From positions 2,884-66,883 of the forward strand of contig NZ_DFUE01000075.1 in NCBI RefSeq assembly GCF_002379585.1: 64,000 nucleotides of DNA, written 5' to 3'. The DNA comes from Pseudomonas sp. UBA4194 (GTDB lineage Bacteria > Pseudomonadota > Gammaproteobacteria > Pseudomonadales > Pseudomonadaceae). The translations under genes were made by a program, and so were the position numbers. A model generated the notes under the pieces. The model was not told the origin of the DNA. It saw nothing but the letters and a program-made list of their open reading frames with translations, and ran no database searches. How positions within the stretch are numbered: the stretch's first letter is position 1; every line of letters begins with the position of its first letter. Of this stretch, positions 30,222 to 40,870 are shown piece by piece.

Positions 30222-31247
30222 CTATGCCGCCTTGACCAATCGCTCCAGAAAGGTCGCGAGCGCGACTTCTTCCATGCGCAAGCCTTTGCGTGTCCTTGGC
30301 CTGGGCAGCTTGGCCAATTCACCTTCGACGAAATGCTCCAGCACCTTGGGATGGATATAGCACTTGCGGCACACGGCAGGGGTATTGCCCAGCTGTCGCG
30401 CCACCGCCTTGACCATGTCGACGATATGCTTTTTCGCTTCCGGCTCCGGTTGCCAATGCAGCTCGCGCAGCATGGCCAGGGCCAAGGCGCTGCCGGCCCA
30501 GGTGCGGTAGTCCTTGGCGGTGAAGTCGCTGCCGGTGATCTGATGCAGGTACGCGTTCACGTCATGGGAGCTGACGCCATGGCGTACGCCATCGTCGTCC
30601 AGGTACTGGAACAGGTTCTGCCCCGGCAGCTCCATGCAGCGCTTGACGATATTGGCCAGGCGCCGGTCCTTGACCGTGACCTTATGCTCGATGCCGCTTT
30701 TGCCGCGAAACTCGAAAGCGATGCTGTTGCCCTTCACCTCGACGTGGCGGTTACGCATCGTGGTCAGTCCGAACGATTTGTTGTCGCGGGCGTATTGGGT
30801 GTTGCCGACGCGGATCAGGGTACTGTCGAGCAGGGAAACCACCGCCGCCATGACCTTGTTGCGGTCCAGCCCCGGCGCGGCCAGATGGGTTTCCAGCTGC
30901 CGACGCACCTTGGGCAGCATCTTGCCGAACTCGATCATGCGCTCGTACTTGTCCTTGTCCCGCACCTCGCGCCAACGCGGGTGGTAGCGGTACTGCTTGC
31001 GGCCCCTGGCATCACGCCCGGTGGCCTGCAAATGGCCCCGCGGGTCGGCGCAGATCCACACATCCTTGTAGGCAGGTGGGATGACCAAGGCATTGATGCG
31101 CTTGATCTCGTCGGCGTCGGTGATGCGTTCGCCGTCGGCAGTGAAATAGGCAAATTTGCCCCGCAGGATCTTGCGCCGAAGGCCGGGTTGGCTGTCGTCG
31201 ACGTAGTGCAGGTCTGCGGGCAGGTCGATCTCGATAGGGTCTGACAT
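30222..31247 (-). CDS. DNA topoisomerase IB
   Basis: A 341-residue eukaryote/poxvirus-type topoisomerase that relaxes supercoils by 3'-phosphotyrosine nicking. The N-terminal domain (residues ~20-90) has LRGKFAYFTADGERI and PPAYKDVWIC. The catalytic core shows RYHPRWREVRDKDKYERM, TLIRVGNTQYARDN with a catalytic Arg, the Lys in VEVKGNSIAFEFRGKSG, TAKDYRTWAGS, and the nucleophile Tyr297 in KCYIHPKVLEHF. Length is normal for bacterial members. It is co-directional with the UvrA-like gene but about 100 bases upstream, so it may be a separate unit. Confidence 0.93.
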   Translation of the reverse strand: MSDPIEIDLPADLHYVDDSQPGLRRKILRGKFAYFTADGERITDADEIKRINALVIPPAYKDVWICADPRGHLQATGRDARGRKQYRYHPRWREVRDKDKYERMIEFGKMLPKVRRQLETHLAAPGLDRNKVMAAVVSLLDSTLIRVGNTQYARDNKSFGLTTMRNRHVEVKGNSIAFEFRGKSGIEHKVTVKDRRLANIVKRCMELPGQNLFQYLDDDGVRHGVSSHDVNAYLHQITGSDFTAKDYRTWAGSALALAMLRELHWQPEPEAKKHIVDMVKAVARQLGNTPAVCRKCYIHPKVLEHFVEGELAKLPRPRTRKGLRMEEVALATFLERLVKAA

Positions 31248-31648
31248 TGCGTATCAATCGTGGCCAGTGTGAGCAGTGGACCGCGCAAAAAGATGGAAAT
31301 CCCCCCGGATTTGCGGGTCTCGGAAAATTCGCACAAACGTTGGGAAACGTCTGACTTCCTCAGTACAAGCACGAGGGAATAATCGTCGCCCAGGCCTGCT
31401 GCGCAGACGGTCAAGGCGCGCCGGAAGAGACGCGGTAAAGGAGGGGGCGTAATTATCCTGCACAACACAGCGAAATTTCCCATAAGAATTTCGGAAGCGG
31501 CCGGCATATTTCCTATCGAAACTACCGAATACTCCTACAGCGCACCGGCCAGGAAGGCCCACTCACAATCCAGGCTGCATTCCTTCCACAGGACGCCCTG
31601 CAAAGGGCCTGCGGGCGTTACCGGCCGCCTCGCAATCAGGAGAGCGAC
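31248..31648. other. divergent promoter region, no gene seen
   Basis: These 401 bases separate topoisomerase IB from the divergent regulator gene. No frame has both a plausible start and coding character. Promoters for both sides must lie here. A good AGGAGAG site marks the right end. Confidence 0.45.
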
Positions 31649-32275
31649 ATGCGAACAGCGTTAGTGATAGACGATCACCCTTTCATTCGGGCCAGCGTCA
31701 AGGTGCTGCTCAAGCAGGAACGTTATCAAGCTGTCACCGAGGCCAACGACGGCGTCCAGGGGCTGGCCATGGCCAAGAGGTACCCGCCGGATCTGGTGGT
31801 GCTGGATATCTCGCTGCCGGGCATGGATGGCATGGAGGTGATCACTCGGCTACAGGAGCTGATTGCTCACGTGCGCATCGTGATTCTGACGTCGCAACCT
31901 GCCGAGCACTTTTCCCTGCGCTGCATGAAGCTGGGGGCCAAGGGCTTCGTGTCAAAGGGCGATGACCTCAACGAGCTACGCAAGGCCGTCACGGCCATCG
32001 CTTCGGGGTTTGCCTTCTTTCCCGATGTGTCATTGAGTTCGGTGAGGCGCAGCGACTGCATGTGCAGCGAGGCCCAGAGCATCGCTCGGCTGACCAATCG
32101 CGAACTGGCGATCCTGCAGCATCTGGCCAGGGGCATGAGCAATAAATCCATCGGCGAAATGATGCTGTTGAGCAACAAGACCATCAGCACCTACAAGTAT
32201 CGCCTGATCGAGAAACTGCGGGTCGGTACGGTGGTGGAGCTTGCGGACTTCGCCAAACGAAATTCGCTAGTCTAG
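31649..32275 (+). CDS. LuxR-family response regulator (RocA1/BvgA-like)
   Basis: A 208-residue regulator with an N-terminal receiver (IDDHPF acidic pair, phospho-acceptor Asp53 in VVLDISLPGMDG, Thr in VILTSQ, Lys in FVSKGD) and a C-terminal LuxR/NarL helix-turn-helix (LTNRELAILQHLARGMSNKSI and NKTISTYKYRLIEKL). AGGAGAG is eight bases before the ATG. Its last base is shared with the start of the kinase gene, so it is the direct partner of the BvgS-type kinase. With the RocR-like gene downstream this matches the P. aeruginosa RocA1-RocS1-RocR (SadARS) layout, which controls fimbriae and biofilm. Confidence 0.9.
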   Translation: MRTALVIDDHPFIRASVKVLLKQERYQAVTEANDGVQGLAMAKRYPPDLVVLDISLPGMDGMEVITRLQELIAHVRIVILTSQPAEHFSLRCMKLGAKGFVSKGDDLNELRKAVTAIASGFAFFPDVSLSSVRRSDCMCSEAQSIARLTNRELAILQHLARGMSNKSIGEMMLLSNKTISTYKYRLIEKLRVGTVVELADFAKRNSLV

Positions 32276-35200
32276 TGCACATGTTCATTGCGCTGAGCCG
32301 TGGTGCACTGGCGCTGTGGGTCCTGAGTTGGGCCAGCTCCTCTTTGGCCGGCGACGGCGGGCCGGCCCTGCATGGCCGTTCGGCATTGAACCCCGCCTGG
32401 CTCAGCCAACTGCAGCTCACCGACGACGACCGCCAGTGGCTGCGGTCCCGGGGAGTGTTGCGCGTGGCGGTGAACCAGCCCGACTACGCACCCTTTGACA
32501 TCAGCGCCGACGGGGGCGCCTACGAAGGTATCAGCGCCGACTACCTGCGCCTGGTCGGTGACCTGCTCAACCTCAAGATCCAGGTACGCCCTTACGCAAC
32601 CCGGGCGCAGGCGGTGCAAGCCGTTCAGGATGGCGAGGCGGATCTGGTCAGCACCTCCAGTGTTCACGAAGCCACTGTGCACGGGCTGCAACTGACCGAT
32701 CCCTATATAAAGGACCAGCCCGTGCTGGCGGCCCGCGTCGATGACTGGCCGCAGGCCACGCAAACGGGGCCTCCCCGTGTTGCCATGGTGGGCGGTTATC
32801 TGCCGCTGGATCAGCTGCGCGAACGCTTTCCCGAGGCGCAGCTGAGTGTCCACGCTACGCCGACCAATGCCATGGCGGCCGTGGCGTTCGGCCAGGCCGA
32901 TGTCTACGTGGGCAGTGCATTGGGGGCGTATTACCAACTTCATGGCAGCCAATTGACCCGCTTGCAGTTGTGGCCGCTGAACGGTGTCGACGCCAATCAT
33001 TTCGGCTTTGCCGTGGCGCGGCGGGAAGGGCGGCTGTTGGCATTGCTCAACAGCACCTTGAACGTCATTCCAGGTGATGCACGCTGGGACATACTGCGAC
33101 GCTGGAGCGTCGACCAGATGGAACTGGCCGAGCCACTGCCCTTGCCCTTGACCGCCCCGGAACGGCAGTGGCTGCAGGGGCGGCAAGAGCTTCGGGTGCT
33201 GATGCACCCGGGCTTCATGCCCATTACCTACCGCGACAGCCAAGGACGATTTGCCGGCGTCAGTGCCGATGTGCTGGCGCAGATCGCCCGGCGTACCGGG
33301 TTGACGATCAGTGTCATCGAAGCGCGCTCACTGGAGCAGATGCGCCAGATGATTGCTCGCGGCGAAGCCGACCTGATCGCGGCGATCGTTCCCAGCGCCG
33401 AGCGCGAGGTGGAATTGGCGTTCACCCGCAGTTTTCTGACCAGCACCCTGGTGCTGGTCACGCCAGACATCACCAACGCACCCGCTGCCCTTGAACAACT
33501 GACCGGCCAACGCCTGGCGCTGGTTCAAGGCAGCGCCTTGCAGGCGGACCTGCGCGACACGCACCCGGCAATCACCCAGCTCGCTGCTGCGCAATCGAGC
33601 GAAGCGCTGGCCCTGGTCGACAGCGGCAAGGCAGCGGCTGCGGTGTTGCCGCTGATTGCCGCGCGCTACATGATCGCCAGGCAGTACCGAGGGCGTCTGC
33701 GGATCAACGCAGCGCTGTCGGCGCCGCCGGCCCGATTCGCCTTCGCCGTATCACCCCGAAACTCGGCCCTGTTGTCGATCCTGAACAGCGCGTTGCTCGA
33801 CATCCCGCCGCCTGCCATGAGCGAACTGACCCGGCGCTGGAAGGGCGAGCTGATCGTCACCGATGGTTTCTGGCAGCGCCACAGCCGGTCGGTGATCCAG
33901 GGCCTCGTGGCGGCGTTATTGTCGTTGCTGCTGGCACTGGCCTGGATCACCTATCTGCGACGCTTGATCCGTCGGCGTGAGATCGCCGAAGCGGCACTCA
34001 ACGAGCAGGTGGATTTCATGCAAGTGATGATCGATGGCACCCCCCATCCGATCTACATCCGTGATCGTCAGGCATGCCTGGTGAACTGCAATGTCAGCTA
34101 CCTCAAGGCGCTGGGGCTGGAACGCAGCGACGTCATGGGCCTGCCGGTCACCGGCTACGCGGTGGTCGACTCGGACCAGGCGCACCTGGCGCAGCTGACC
34201 TATATGCAAGTGATGGAGTTGGGCGAGCCCATCGTCGAGGACCGCCAGGTGCTGCTGGCCAGTGGTCAGGTGCTGACCATCAACCACTGGATGCTGCCTT
34301 ACCGTGGCAGCAATGGACAGATTCACGGGCTCATTGCCGGCTGGGTGGACATCACCGAGCGCCAGCGCCTGTGCGAGGCCTATCAGGATGCCCAGGAACG
34401 GGCGGAGGCGGCCAACCAAGCCAAGACCAACTTCCTGGCGACCATGAGCCACGAGATTCGAACGCCCATGAACGCCGTGCTGGGCATGCTTGAACTGGCG
34501 CTGAAGAAAGCCGAACAGGGCATGCTCGACAAGCCCGCACTGGAAGTCGCCTCCCATGCCGCCAACAATCTGCTGGCGCTGATCGGCGATGTGCTGGACG
34601 TCACGCGCATCGAAGCGGGGCGTCTGGAGCTCAACCCCGAACCGTGCCAGTTGAGCCAGCTGGCCAGCACCGTTACCCGTCTCTTCCAGGCCCAGGCTGC
34701 GGATAAGCATCTGGCGCTGGTGCTGGAGATGACTGGAGCGCCCGATACGTGGGTGTCGGTGGATTCGATACGGTTCAAGCAAATCGTCGGCAATCTGATC
34801 AGCAATGCCATCAAGTTCACCGCGGAAGGGCACGTCAAGGTGCTGCTAGGGGTATGGCCTAGCGCTCAGGTTGCCCATGTCAGCCTGAGCGTGGAGGACA
34901 CCGGCGTGGGCATCGCCGAATCGGAGATCCAGCGTCTGGGCGGCGCCTACCAGCAGGTACCCAACAGCGCGATCGCACCGCGGATGGGGGCGGGGCTTGG
35001 GCTGAACATCTGTCAGAGCCTGCTGGCTTTGATGAAGGGTACCCTGCGCTTGCAGAGCGTGCTGGGCAGCGGCACGCGGGCGGAACTGCAATTGGATGCA
35101 CCCCTGTGCGACGCGCCCCTGGGCATCGACAGGGCGCATGACCAGGCCGCGGTGGAGTCGGCACTGCAGGTACTGGTGGTGGATGACTATGCGGCCAACC

Positions 35201-35895
35201 GCGTACTGCTGGAGCGCCAACTGACGTTTCTCGGTCACCGCGTGACCTTGGCCGAGCACGGCACGGCCGGGTTGCGCGCCTGGTTGCGGGGTAACTTCGA
35301 TGTGGTGATCAGCGATTGCAACATGCCGGGCATGAACGGCTATCAGCTGGCCCAGGCCATTCGCTTGCATGAGCGGCGCAGGGGGGAATTGGCCTGCCTG
35401 TTGCTGGGCTGCACCGCCAATGCACAACTCAAGGAACGCGAGCTGTGCATGGCCCACGGCATGGACGATTGCCTGTTCAAACCTCTGAACCTGCAAGGGC
35501 TGGCCGAAAAGCTCAGTACCCGTCGCCGCCGTTGGCAAAAACCCTGCGACACCGAGGAAATCGACCTCACTGGCCTGCATCAATTGACGGCAGGGGATGA
35601 GCTGTCGCTCAAACGACTGCTGGGCGATCTGGCCCAGAGCAATGCCGAGGACCTGTCGCGCTTGCAGGCCCTGGGAGAGCCTTACAGCCATGCGGAGGTT
35701 GGCGATCTGGTGCACCGCATCAAAGGTGGCGCCCGGATCGTGCGCGCCGGGCGCCTTGTGACGGCGTGCGAAGCCCTGGAGCAGCACTGCCATCCTGCCG
35801 CTGCAGCCGAGGATGTACGGCGCGGCATCGATGCCCTGGCAGCGGCGATGAGCAGCCTTGGGCAGTACTTGCAGCGCTATTGCAGGGCGGGGTAG
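32275..35895 (+). CDS. BvgS/RocS-type unorthodox sensor kinase
   Basis: A 1206-residue membrane kinase. A signal sequence (to about residue 25) leads to two periplasmic Venus-flytrap domains (~50-275, ~290-520; note the repeated start [15 protein letters not shown] and [14 protein letters not shown]). One membrane helix is at ~545-565, then PAS (~585-695), HisKA with His726 in [11 protein letters not shown], HATPase, a receiver with Asp1014 in [12 protein letters not shown], and an HPt domain with His1147 in LVHRIKGG. The complete four-step His-Asp-His-Asp relay should end on the upstream LuxR regulator. The GTG at 32275 overlaps that gene's TAG; an ATG at 32281 is also possible. The ligand is unknown; BvgS relatives respond to small organic acids. 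Confidence 0.93.
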   Translation: MHMFIALSRGALALWVLSWASSSLAGDGGPALHGRSALNPAWLSQLQLTDDDRQWLRSRGVLRVAVNQPDYAPFDISADGGAYEGISADYLRLVGDLLNLKIQVRPYATRAQAVQAVQDGEADLVSTSSVHEATVHGLQLTDPYIKDQPVLAARVDDWPQATQTGPPRVAMVGGYLPLDQLRERFPEAQLSVHATPTNAMAAVAFGQADVYVGSALGAYYQLHGSQLTRLQLWPLNGVDANHFGFAVARREGRLLALLNSTLNVIPGDARWDILRRWSVDQMELAEPLPLPLTAPERQWLQGRQELRVLMHPGFMPITYRDSQGRFAGVSADVLAQIARRTGLTISVIEARSLEQMRQMIARGEADLIAAIVPSAEREVELAFTRSFLTSTLVLVTPDITNAPAALEQLTGQRLALVQGSALQADLRDTHPAITQLAAAQSSEALALVDSGKAAAAVLPLIAARYMIARQYRGRLRINAALSAPPARFAFAVSPRNSALLSILNSALLDIPPPAMSELTRRWKGELIVTDGFWQRHSRSVIQGLVAALLSLLLALAWITYLRRLIRRREIAEAALNEQVDFMQVMIDGTPHPIYIRDRQACLVNCNVSYLKALGLERSDVMGLPVTGYAVVDSDQAHLAQLTYMQVMELGEPIVEDRQVLLASGQVLTINHWMLPYRGSNGQIHGLIAGWVDITERQRLCEAYQDAQERAEAANQAKTNFLATMSHEIRTPMNAVLGMLELALKKAEQGMLDKPALEVASHAANNLLALIGDVLDVTRIEAGRLELNPEPCQLSQLASTVTRLFQAQAADKHLALVLEMTGAPDTWVSVDSIRFKQIVGNLISNAIKFTAEGHVKVLLGVWPSAQVAHVSLSVEDTGVGIAESEIQRLGGAYQQVPNSAIAPRMGAGLGLNICQSLLALMKGTLRLQSVLGSGTRAELQLDAPLCDAPLGIDRAHDQAAVESALQVLVVDDYAANRVLLERQLTFLGHRVTLAEHGTAGLRAWLRGNFDVVISDCNMPGMNGYQLAQAIRLHERRRGELACLLLGCTANAQLKERELCMAHGMDDCLFKPLNLQGLAEKLSTRRRRWQKPCDTEEIDLTGLHQLTAGDELSLKRLLGDLAQSNAEDLSRLQALGEPYSHAEVGDLVHRIKGGARIVRAGRLVTACEALEQHCHPAAAAEDVRRGIDALAAAMSSLGQYLQRYCRAG

Positions 35896-35991
35896 GTCCT
35901 AGGAGATTTCCTCGATGAATTTGGGAAATTGCCTGCTTTCGCGGCGCTGGACAAAGTTGAACATCAGGTCGAAGACAAAGAGGACGCACCC

Positions 35992-37200
35992 ATGTCGGCG
36001 ATCAAAACAAGTGTTCTGCTCGTGGAAAGTCACGGTTTCCAACGTGCTATTGCGGCCCAGATGCTGGAGCAACTGGGGTGCGGCCCCATTCATCAGGCAC
36101 AAACCGGTGAGGAAGCCTTGCAGCTGTTGCGCAAGCACCGTGGGATTGCAGTGCTGGTGTGCAACGTCGATATCCTTGGGGTGGATGCCCTGGCGGTGAT
36201 TCAGCAGGCGGCGGCGCAGCAGTTGGTCAAGGCAGTGCTCATTTCCGGAGGGTTGGACGCGGAGGTGCGCACGGGTATCACGCAGTGGGTGTCGATGCTG
36301 GGGCTCGAGTACCTGGGGGACGCGGGCAGCCCGGTGGAGTTCGACAAACTGCACCGCTACCTCAAGACCCTGGGGCTGCCTCGCCCGCCGCAGCCGCCAC
36401 TGACCGAGGTGCCGCTATTGCCACCTGATGATGTGCAAAGGGGGCTGGCAGCCGACGAGTTTTTCGCCTGCTTCCTGCCTCGCTGTAACGTGGGCGACGG
36501 CCGGATCAAAAGCGTGGACGTCAAGCTGCATTGGCAGCATCCCGAGCATGGTGTATTGACCATGATGCAATTCTGGGCTGCGGTGGAGCGCGACGGTCTG
36601 GCCAACCAACTGCTGCTGCACATGTCCAGCCAGGCGCTCAAGGTGCAGCAGGCGTTCGTGGCCGAGGGCTTGTTGGTCGGGTTGAGCATAGGTATCCGGC
36701 TCGAGCAGTTGGGGCACCGGAAACTGATGAGCGAACTGCTCGAAATGATCCGCAAGCACCTGGCCAACAATCGTCGCGTGGCGCTTGAGCTGAGTCATGT
36801 GGGGCTGGCAAGGCCGCAACCGGAGTACCTGGAAACGCTGCTGCGGGTGCGCCTGATGGGGTGTGATCTGGGCATGCAGGGTTTCGGATCGGGTGGGGCT
36901 TCGCTGCAGCGACTGTGCCAGTGGCCCATCAATCAGTTGCGCCTGGCTTCACCGTTTCTGCTGGAGGCGCCACATCAATCCCGACATCTGGCGGTGGTGC
37001 AACATACGCTGGTGGCGGCCAGGACCTTGGGGATCGAGTTGACCGTGACCGGCGTGCAGACGTCTGTGCACCATTTGTTGCTGTATGACCTGGGGTGCCT
37101 GAGGGGGCAGGGGGATTACTTTGCCGGAGCGTTGACGGCCGAAGAGCTTAGGGAGAGGTTGCTCAGGCCCAAGGTGATTGAACCGATTTGGCGGGGGTGA
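35992..37200 (+). CDS. RocR-like REC-EAL protein with degenerate active sites
   Basis: A 402-residue protein collinear with P. aeruginosa RocR (receiver plus EAL phosphodiesterase). The receiver's phospho-acceptor position is Asn58 (VLVCNVDILGVDAL) and the acidic pair is reduced to VES. In the EAL domain the EAL triplet reads DVK (SVDVKLHW), the DD pair reads MQ (MQGFGSG), the catalytic Lys reads Arg (QLRLASPF), the Asn metal ligand reads Gly, and AEGVE reads VTGVQ; only the Glu of LELSH remains. It should therefore not hydrolyse c-di-GMP or be phosphorylated normally. The reading frame is intact, so it is likely a regulatory pseudoenzyme. The start at 35992 follows GAGGA; an ATG at 35929 lacks a site. 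Confidence 0.83.
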   Translation: MSAIKTSVLLVESHGFQRAIAAQMLEQLGCGPIHQAQTGEEALQLLRKHRGIAVLVCNVDILGVDALAVIQQAAAQQLVKAVLISGGLDAEVRTGITQWVSMLGLEYLGDAGSPVEFDKLHRYLKTLGLPRPPQPPLTEVPLLPPDDVQRGLAADEFFACFLPRCNVGDGRIKSVDVKLHWQHPEHGVLTMMQFWAAVERDGLANQLLLHMSSQALKVQQAFVAEGLLVGLSIGIRLEQLGHRKLMSELLEMIRKHLANNRRVALELSHVGLARPQPEYLETLLRVRLMGCDLGMQGFGSGGASLQRLCQWPINQLRLASPFLLEAPHQSRHLAVVQHTLVAARTLGIELTVTGVQTSVHHLLLYDLGCLRGQGDYFAGALTAEELRERLLRPKVIEPIWRG

Positions 37201-37212
37201 GCGGGCGGACGC

Positions 37213-37283
37213 CTTCGCGGCTGTACGCCGCTCCTACAGGGGGGTGGCTGTGCGCCCTGTAGGAGCGGCGTGCAGCCGCGAAG
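37213..37283. repeat. REP palindrome (two inverted arms)
   Basis: Two 29-base arms, CTTCGCGGCTGTACGCCGCT... and its complement with one mismatch, are separated by 13 bases. It starts 13 bases after the RocR-like stop and lies before the convergent modC stop, so it could end both transcripts. It is the same family as the copies at 17573 and at bases 2-20. Confidence 0.88.
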
Positions 37284-37320
37284 GGGGCCTTTGGGGCAAT
37301 GCATCATGTGGATCAAACCC

Positions 37321-38400
37321 TCACGCCAACACCGCCACTGCCTTGATCTGCGCCCACGCACGCTGTCCGTTGTGCAATCCCAGATGGTCGGCCGAATAAC
37401 GTGTGATCCGCGCGATGATCACGGTTTCCCCTGCCAACAGGCTCACCAGCACATGGGCAGGGTTGTCGGCAGGGTGCTGATCGATCACCACCACGGCCAG
37501 CCGGTTGAGGATGGTGCTGTGATCATCGGCAGTCAGACTCAGGCTCACATCCCTGGCCTGAACCTTGATGCGCAGATGGCTGGCCCGCGGTTGCTCGGCA
37601 TGGGTGACGCGCAGGCAATCCGCGCTGCCCGGCAGGCGCAAGGTCAGCAACTGATAGGCGGGGTCGTAGCCATCCACCTGACCCTGAATCACCACGCCGG
37701 CACCTTCCTCCTGGGCCAGGGGAAGGTCCAGGCGCGCCAGGGTTTCACCCACCGGTCCGCTGGCCAGCACACGGCCTTGCTCGAGTACCACCACGTGGTC
37801 GGCCAGGCGCGCCACTTCTTCTTGAGAGTGGCTGACGTACACCACGGGAATCTCGAGTTCGTCGTGCAGGCGTTCCAGATAGGGCAGGATCTCGGCCTTG
37901 CGGCGGCTGTCCAGGGCGGCCAGAGGCTCGTCCATCAGCAACAGACCGGGGCTGGACAGCAGTGCCCGGGCGATGCCGACACGCTGGCGCTCGCCGCCCG
38001 ACAGGTTGGCCGGGCGGCGTTGCAGCAGATGCTCGATACCCAGCAGTTCACAGGCTTGCGCCATCTGCACCTTGCGCGCGGACGGCGCAATGCGCCGCCA
38101 GCCGTATTGCAGATTTTCGAGTACCGACAAGTGCTCGAACAGGCTGGCCTCCTGGAAGACATAGCCCAGTGGTCGTTTATGCGGTGGCAGGAAAAACCCC
38201 GAGTGGCTGTCCTGCCACAGCTCACCATTGACCTCGATAAATGCCGAATCGGCTTTTTCAAGCCCCGCCAGGCAGCGCAGGCAGGTGGTCTTGCCGGAAC
38301 CGGAATGGCCAAACAGAGCACTTACGCCGCGCTTGGGCAATTGCAGGTCGACATCCAGCGCGAAGGTGCCATAGGCCATCTGTATACGGGCGCTAATCAA
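37321..38400 (-). CDS. modC: molybdate ABC transporter ATPase ModC
   Basis: A 359-residue ATP-binding subunit of the molybdate importer. It has Walker [10 protein letters not shown], the signature [17 protein letters not shown], Walker [13 protein letters not shown] and the switch His in [10 protein letters not shown]. The C-terminal ~140 residues are the MOP-like molybdate-sensing domain ([12 protein letters not shown]). The start is not an obvious ATG. TTG at 38400 has GGAG nine bases upstream and gives [19 protein letters not shown], the family's usual length; GTG at 38415 or ATG at 38379 are alternatives. It follows modB directly. Confidence 0.9.
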   Translation of the reverse strand: MISARIQMAYGTFALDVDLQLPKRGVSALFGHSGSGKTTCLRCLAGLEKADSAFIEVNGELWQDSHSGFFLPPHKRPLGYVFQEASLFEHLSVLENLQYGWRRIAPSARKVQMAQACELLGIEHLLQRRPANLSGGERQRVGIARALLSSPGLLLMDEPLAALDSRRKAEILPYLERLHDELEIPVVYVSHSQEEVARLADHVVVLEQGRVLASGPVGETLARLDLPLAQEEGAGVVIQGQVDGYDPAYQLLTLRLPGSADCLRVTHAEQPRASHLRIKVQARDVSLSLTADDHSTILNRLAVVVIDQHPADNPAHVLVSLLAGETVIIARITRYSADHLGLHNGQRAWAQIKAVAVLA

Positions 38401-38405
38401 ACCAC

Positions 38406-39085
38406 TCAACTCCACGAGGTCTTGCGGTGACGGCTGCGATACAGCGCCAGCAACACCAGAAACGAAAACACCACCATCGTGCCGGCGAGCCAGTGCGCCT
38501 GCGAGTACTCCATGGCTTCGACGTGATCGAAGATCTGCACCGAGACGACCCGGGTTTTCTCGGGAATGTTGCCGCCGATCATCAGCACCACGCCGAACTC
38601 GCCCACGGTGTGGGCGAAGCCCAGGATGCTGGCGGTGATGAAGCCTGGCCGCGCCAAAGGCAGGACCACGCTGAAAAAACAGTCCCACGGGCTGGCCCGC
38701 AGGGTGGCGGCGACTTCCATGGGGCGGTCGCCAATCGCGCCGAAGGCGTTCTGCAGGGGTTGCACCACGAAGGGCATGGAATAGATCACCGAACCGATGA
38801 CCAGCCCGGTGAAGCTGAAAACCACCGTGCCCAGGCCCAGGGCCTGGGTGGCCTGACCGACCGCCCCGTGCGGGCCGAGCAACAACAGCAGATAGAAACC
38901 AATGACCGTCGGCGGCAATACCAATGGCAGTGCCACCACCGCGCCAACGGGGCCGCGCCACCAGGACTTGCTGCGCGCCAGCCACCAGGCAACCGGCGTA
39001 CCGATCAGCAATAGAATCACGGTGGTCAGGCTGGCGAGTTTGATCGTCAGCCAGATCGCCGCCAGGTCACTGGCATCCAATCCCA

Positions 39086-39086
<1 letters not shown>
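38406..39086 (-). CDS. modB: molybdate ABC transporter permease ModB
   Basis: A 226-residue inner-membrane permease with about five to six helices ([41 protein letters not shown], and others). The cytoplasmic EAA-type loop that docks on ModC is visible ([21 protein letters not shown]), with [20 protein letters not shown] after it, as in ModB. The start codon shares a base with the modA stop, so translation is coupled. Confidence 0.95.
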
Positions 39087-39890
<804 letters not shown>

Positions 39891-39923
39891 AAGCGCCATA
39901 GTTTCCGTCCAGCGTATAGCGCC

Positions 39924-40796
39924 TTATGGGCTGGTCACCGAAGACCCCTGTGGGTGCGAAGCCTGAGGCTGCCGTTCACGCTGAAGCAGTTCGCGTTTTC
40001 GTTCCACCCCCCAGCGGTAGCCGGACAAGCCGCCGTCGGTACGCACCACACGATGGCAGGGAATGGCCACGGCCAGAGCGTTGGCGGCGCAAGCTCCGGC
40101 GACAGCGCGGACGGCGCTGGGCGAACCGATGCGCTCAGCGATCTGGGCATAGCTGGCGGTCTGGCCCGGCGGAATCTGCTGCAGGGCCTGCCACACCCGT
40201 TGTTGAAAGGCGGTACCCCGGATGTCCAGCGGCAGATCCAGGCCGAGCTCCGGCGCTTCGATAAAGCCCAGCACCCGAGCCACCCAGGTTTCGAACTCGG
40301 CTTCTCCGCCACGTAACCGGGCCTTGGGGAAGCGCGCCTGCAAGTCGACCAGCAGTGGCTCCGGCTCGTCCCCCAGCAGGATCGCGCACACGCCGCGTTC
40401 ACTGCGGGCTACCAGTACTGCCCCAAGGCTGCACTGGGCGATGGCAAAGTGAATCTCTACATTGGCACCCCCTTCGCGATACGCACCGGGGGTCATGCCG
40501 AGCATGCCGTCGGCCGCTTCATAGAATCGACCCGTGGAATTGAATCCGGCGGCATAGACTGTTTCGGTGACCGAGGCGCCGGCCAGCAGATGCTCGCGCA
40601 CCTTGTGCGCACGCCGCGCCTGGGCGTAAGCCCTGGGCGTGACGCCGGTGACGGCCTTGAACACGCGGTGGAAATGCCAGGGGCTCAGGTTGGCCTCTGC
40701 GGCCAGCGCGCTGAGGTCCGGCAGCGCCGCGCTGGCCTCGATCCGACGGCAGGCAGCGGCCACGAGCTGACTGTGATGGGCAGTGACACTGGGCAT
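39924..40796 (-). CDS. Ada-like AraC/methylguanine methyltransferase, no N-terminal zinc domain
   Basis: A 290-residue two-domain protein: an AraC-type DNA-binding domain (residues ~8-105, with ALAAEANLSPWHFHRVFK) and a C-terminal O6-alkylguanine methyltransferase with the acceptor Cys247 in AIPCHRVVRTDGG. The N-terminal methylphosphotriester domain of Ada, with its zinc cysteines, is absent, so the E. coli mode of activation cannot work. AGGA lies eight bases before the ATG at 40796; upstream in-frame starts have no site. It is last in a run with alkB and yqjG, separated from alkB by 74 bases. It is a repair enzyme and possible regulator. Confidence 0.88.
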   Translation of the reverse strand: MPSVTAHHSQLVAAACRRIEASAALPDLSALAAEANLSPWHFHRVFKAVTGVTPRAYAQARRAHKVREHLLAGASVTETVYAAGFNSTGRFYEAADGMLGMTPGAYREGGANVEIHFAIAQCSLGAVLVARSERGVCAILLGDEPEPLLVDLQARFPKARLRGGEAEFETWVARVLGFIEAPELGLDLPLDIRGTAFQQRVWQALQQIPPGQTASYAQIAERIGSPSAVRAVAGACAANALAVAIPCHRVVRTDGGLSGYRWGVERKRELLQRERQPQASHPQGSSVTSP

Positions 40797-40870
40797 GGGA
40801 GCCATCCTGTGGAAATCGACTGTGCCCATGGTAGCGCCGGACGCGCCGCGGGACACTCCGTTGCTTGCGC

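Noticed and set aside
38400..38985. N-terminal extension of the modC frame into modB
   Set aside because: The frame stays open to 38985, but that part overlaps modB and encodes Arg/Gly-rich nonsense; ModC starts near 38400.
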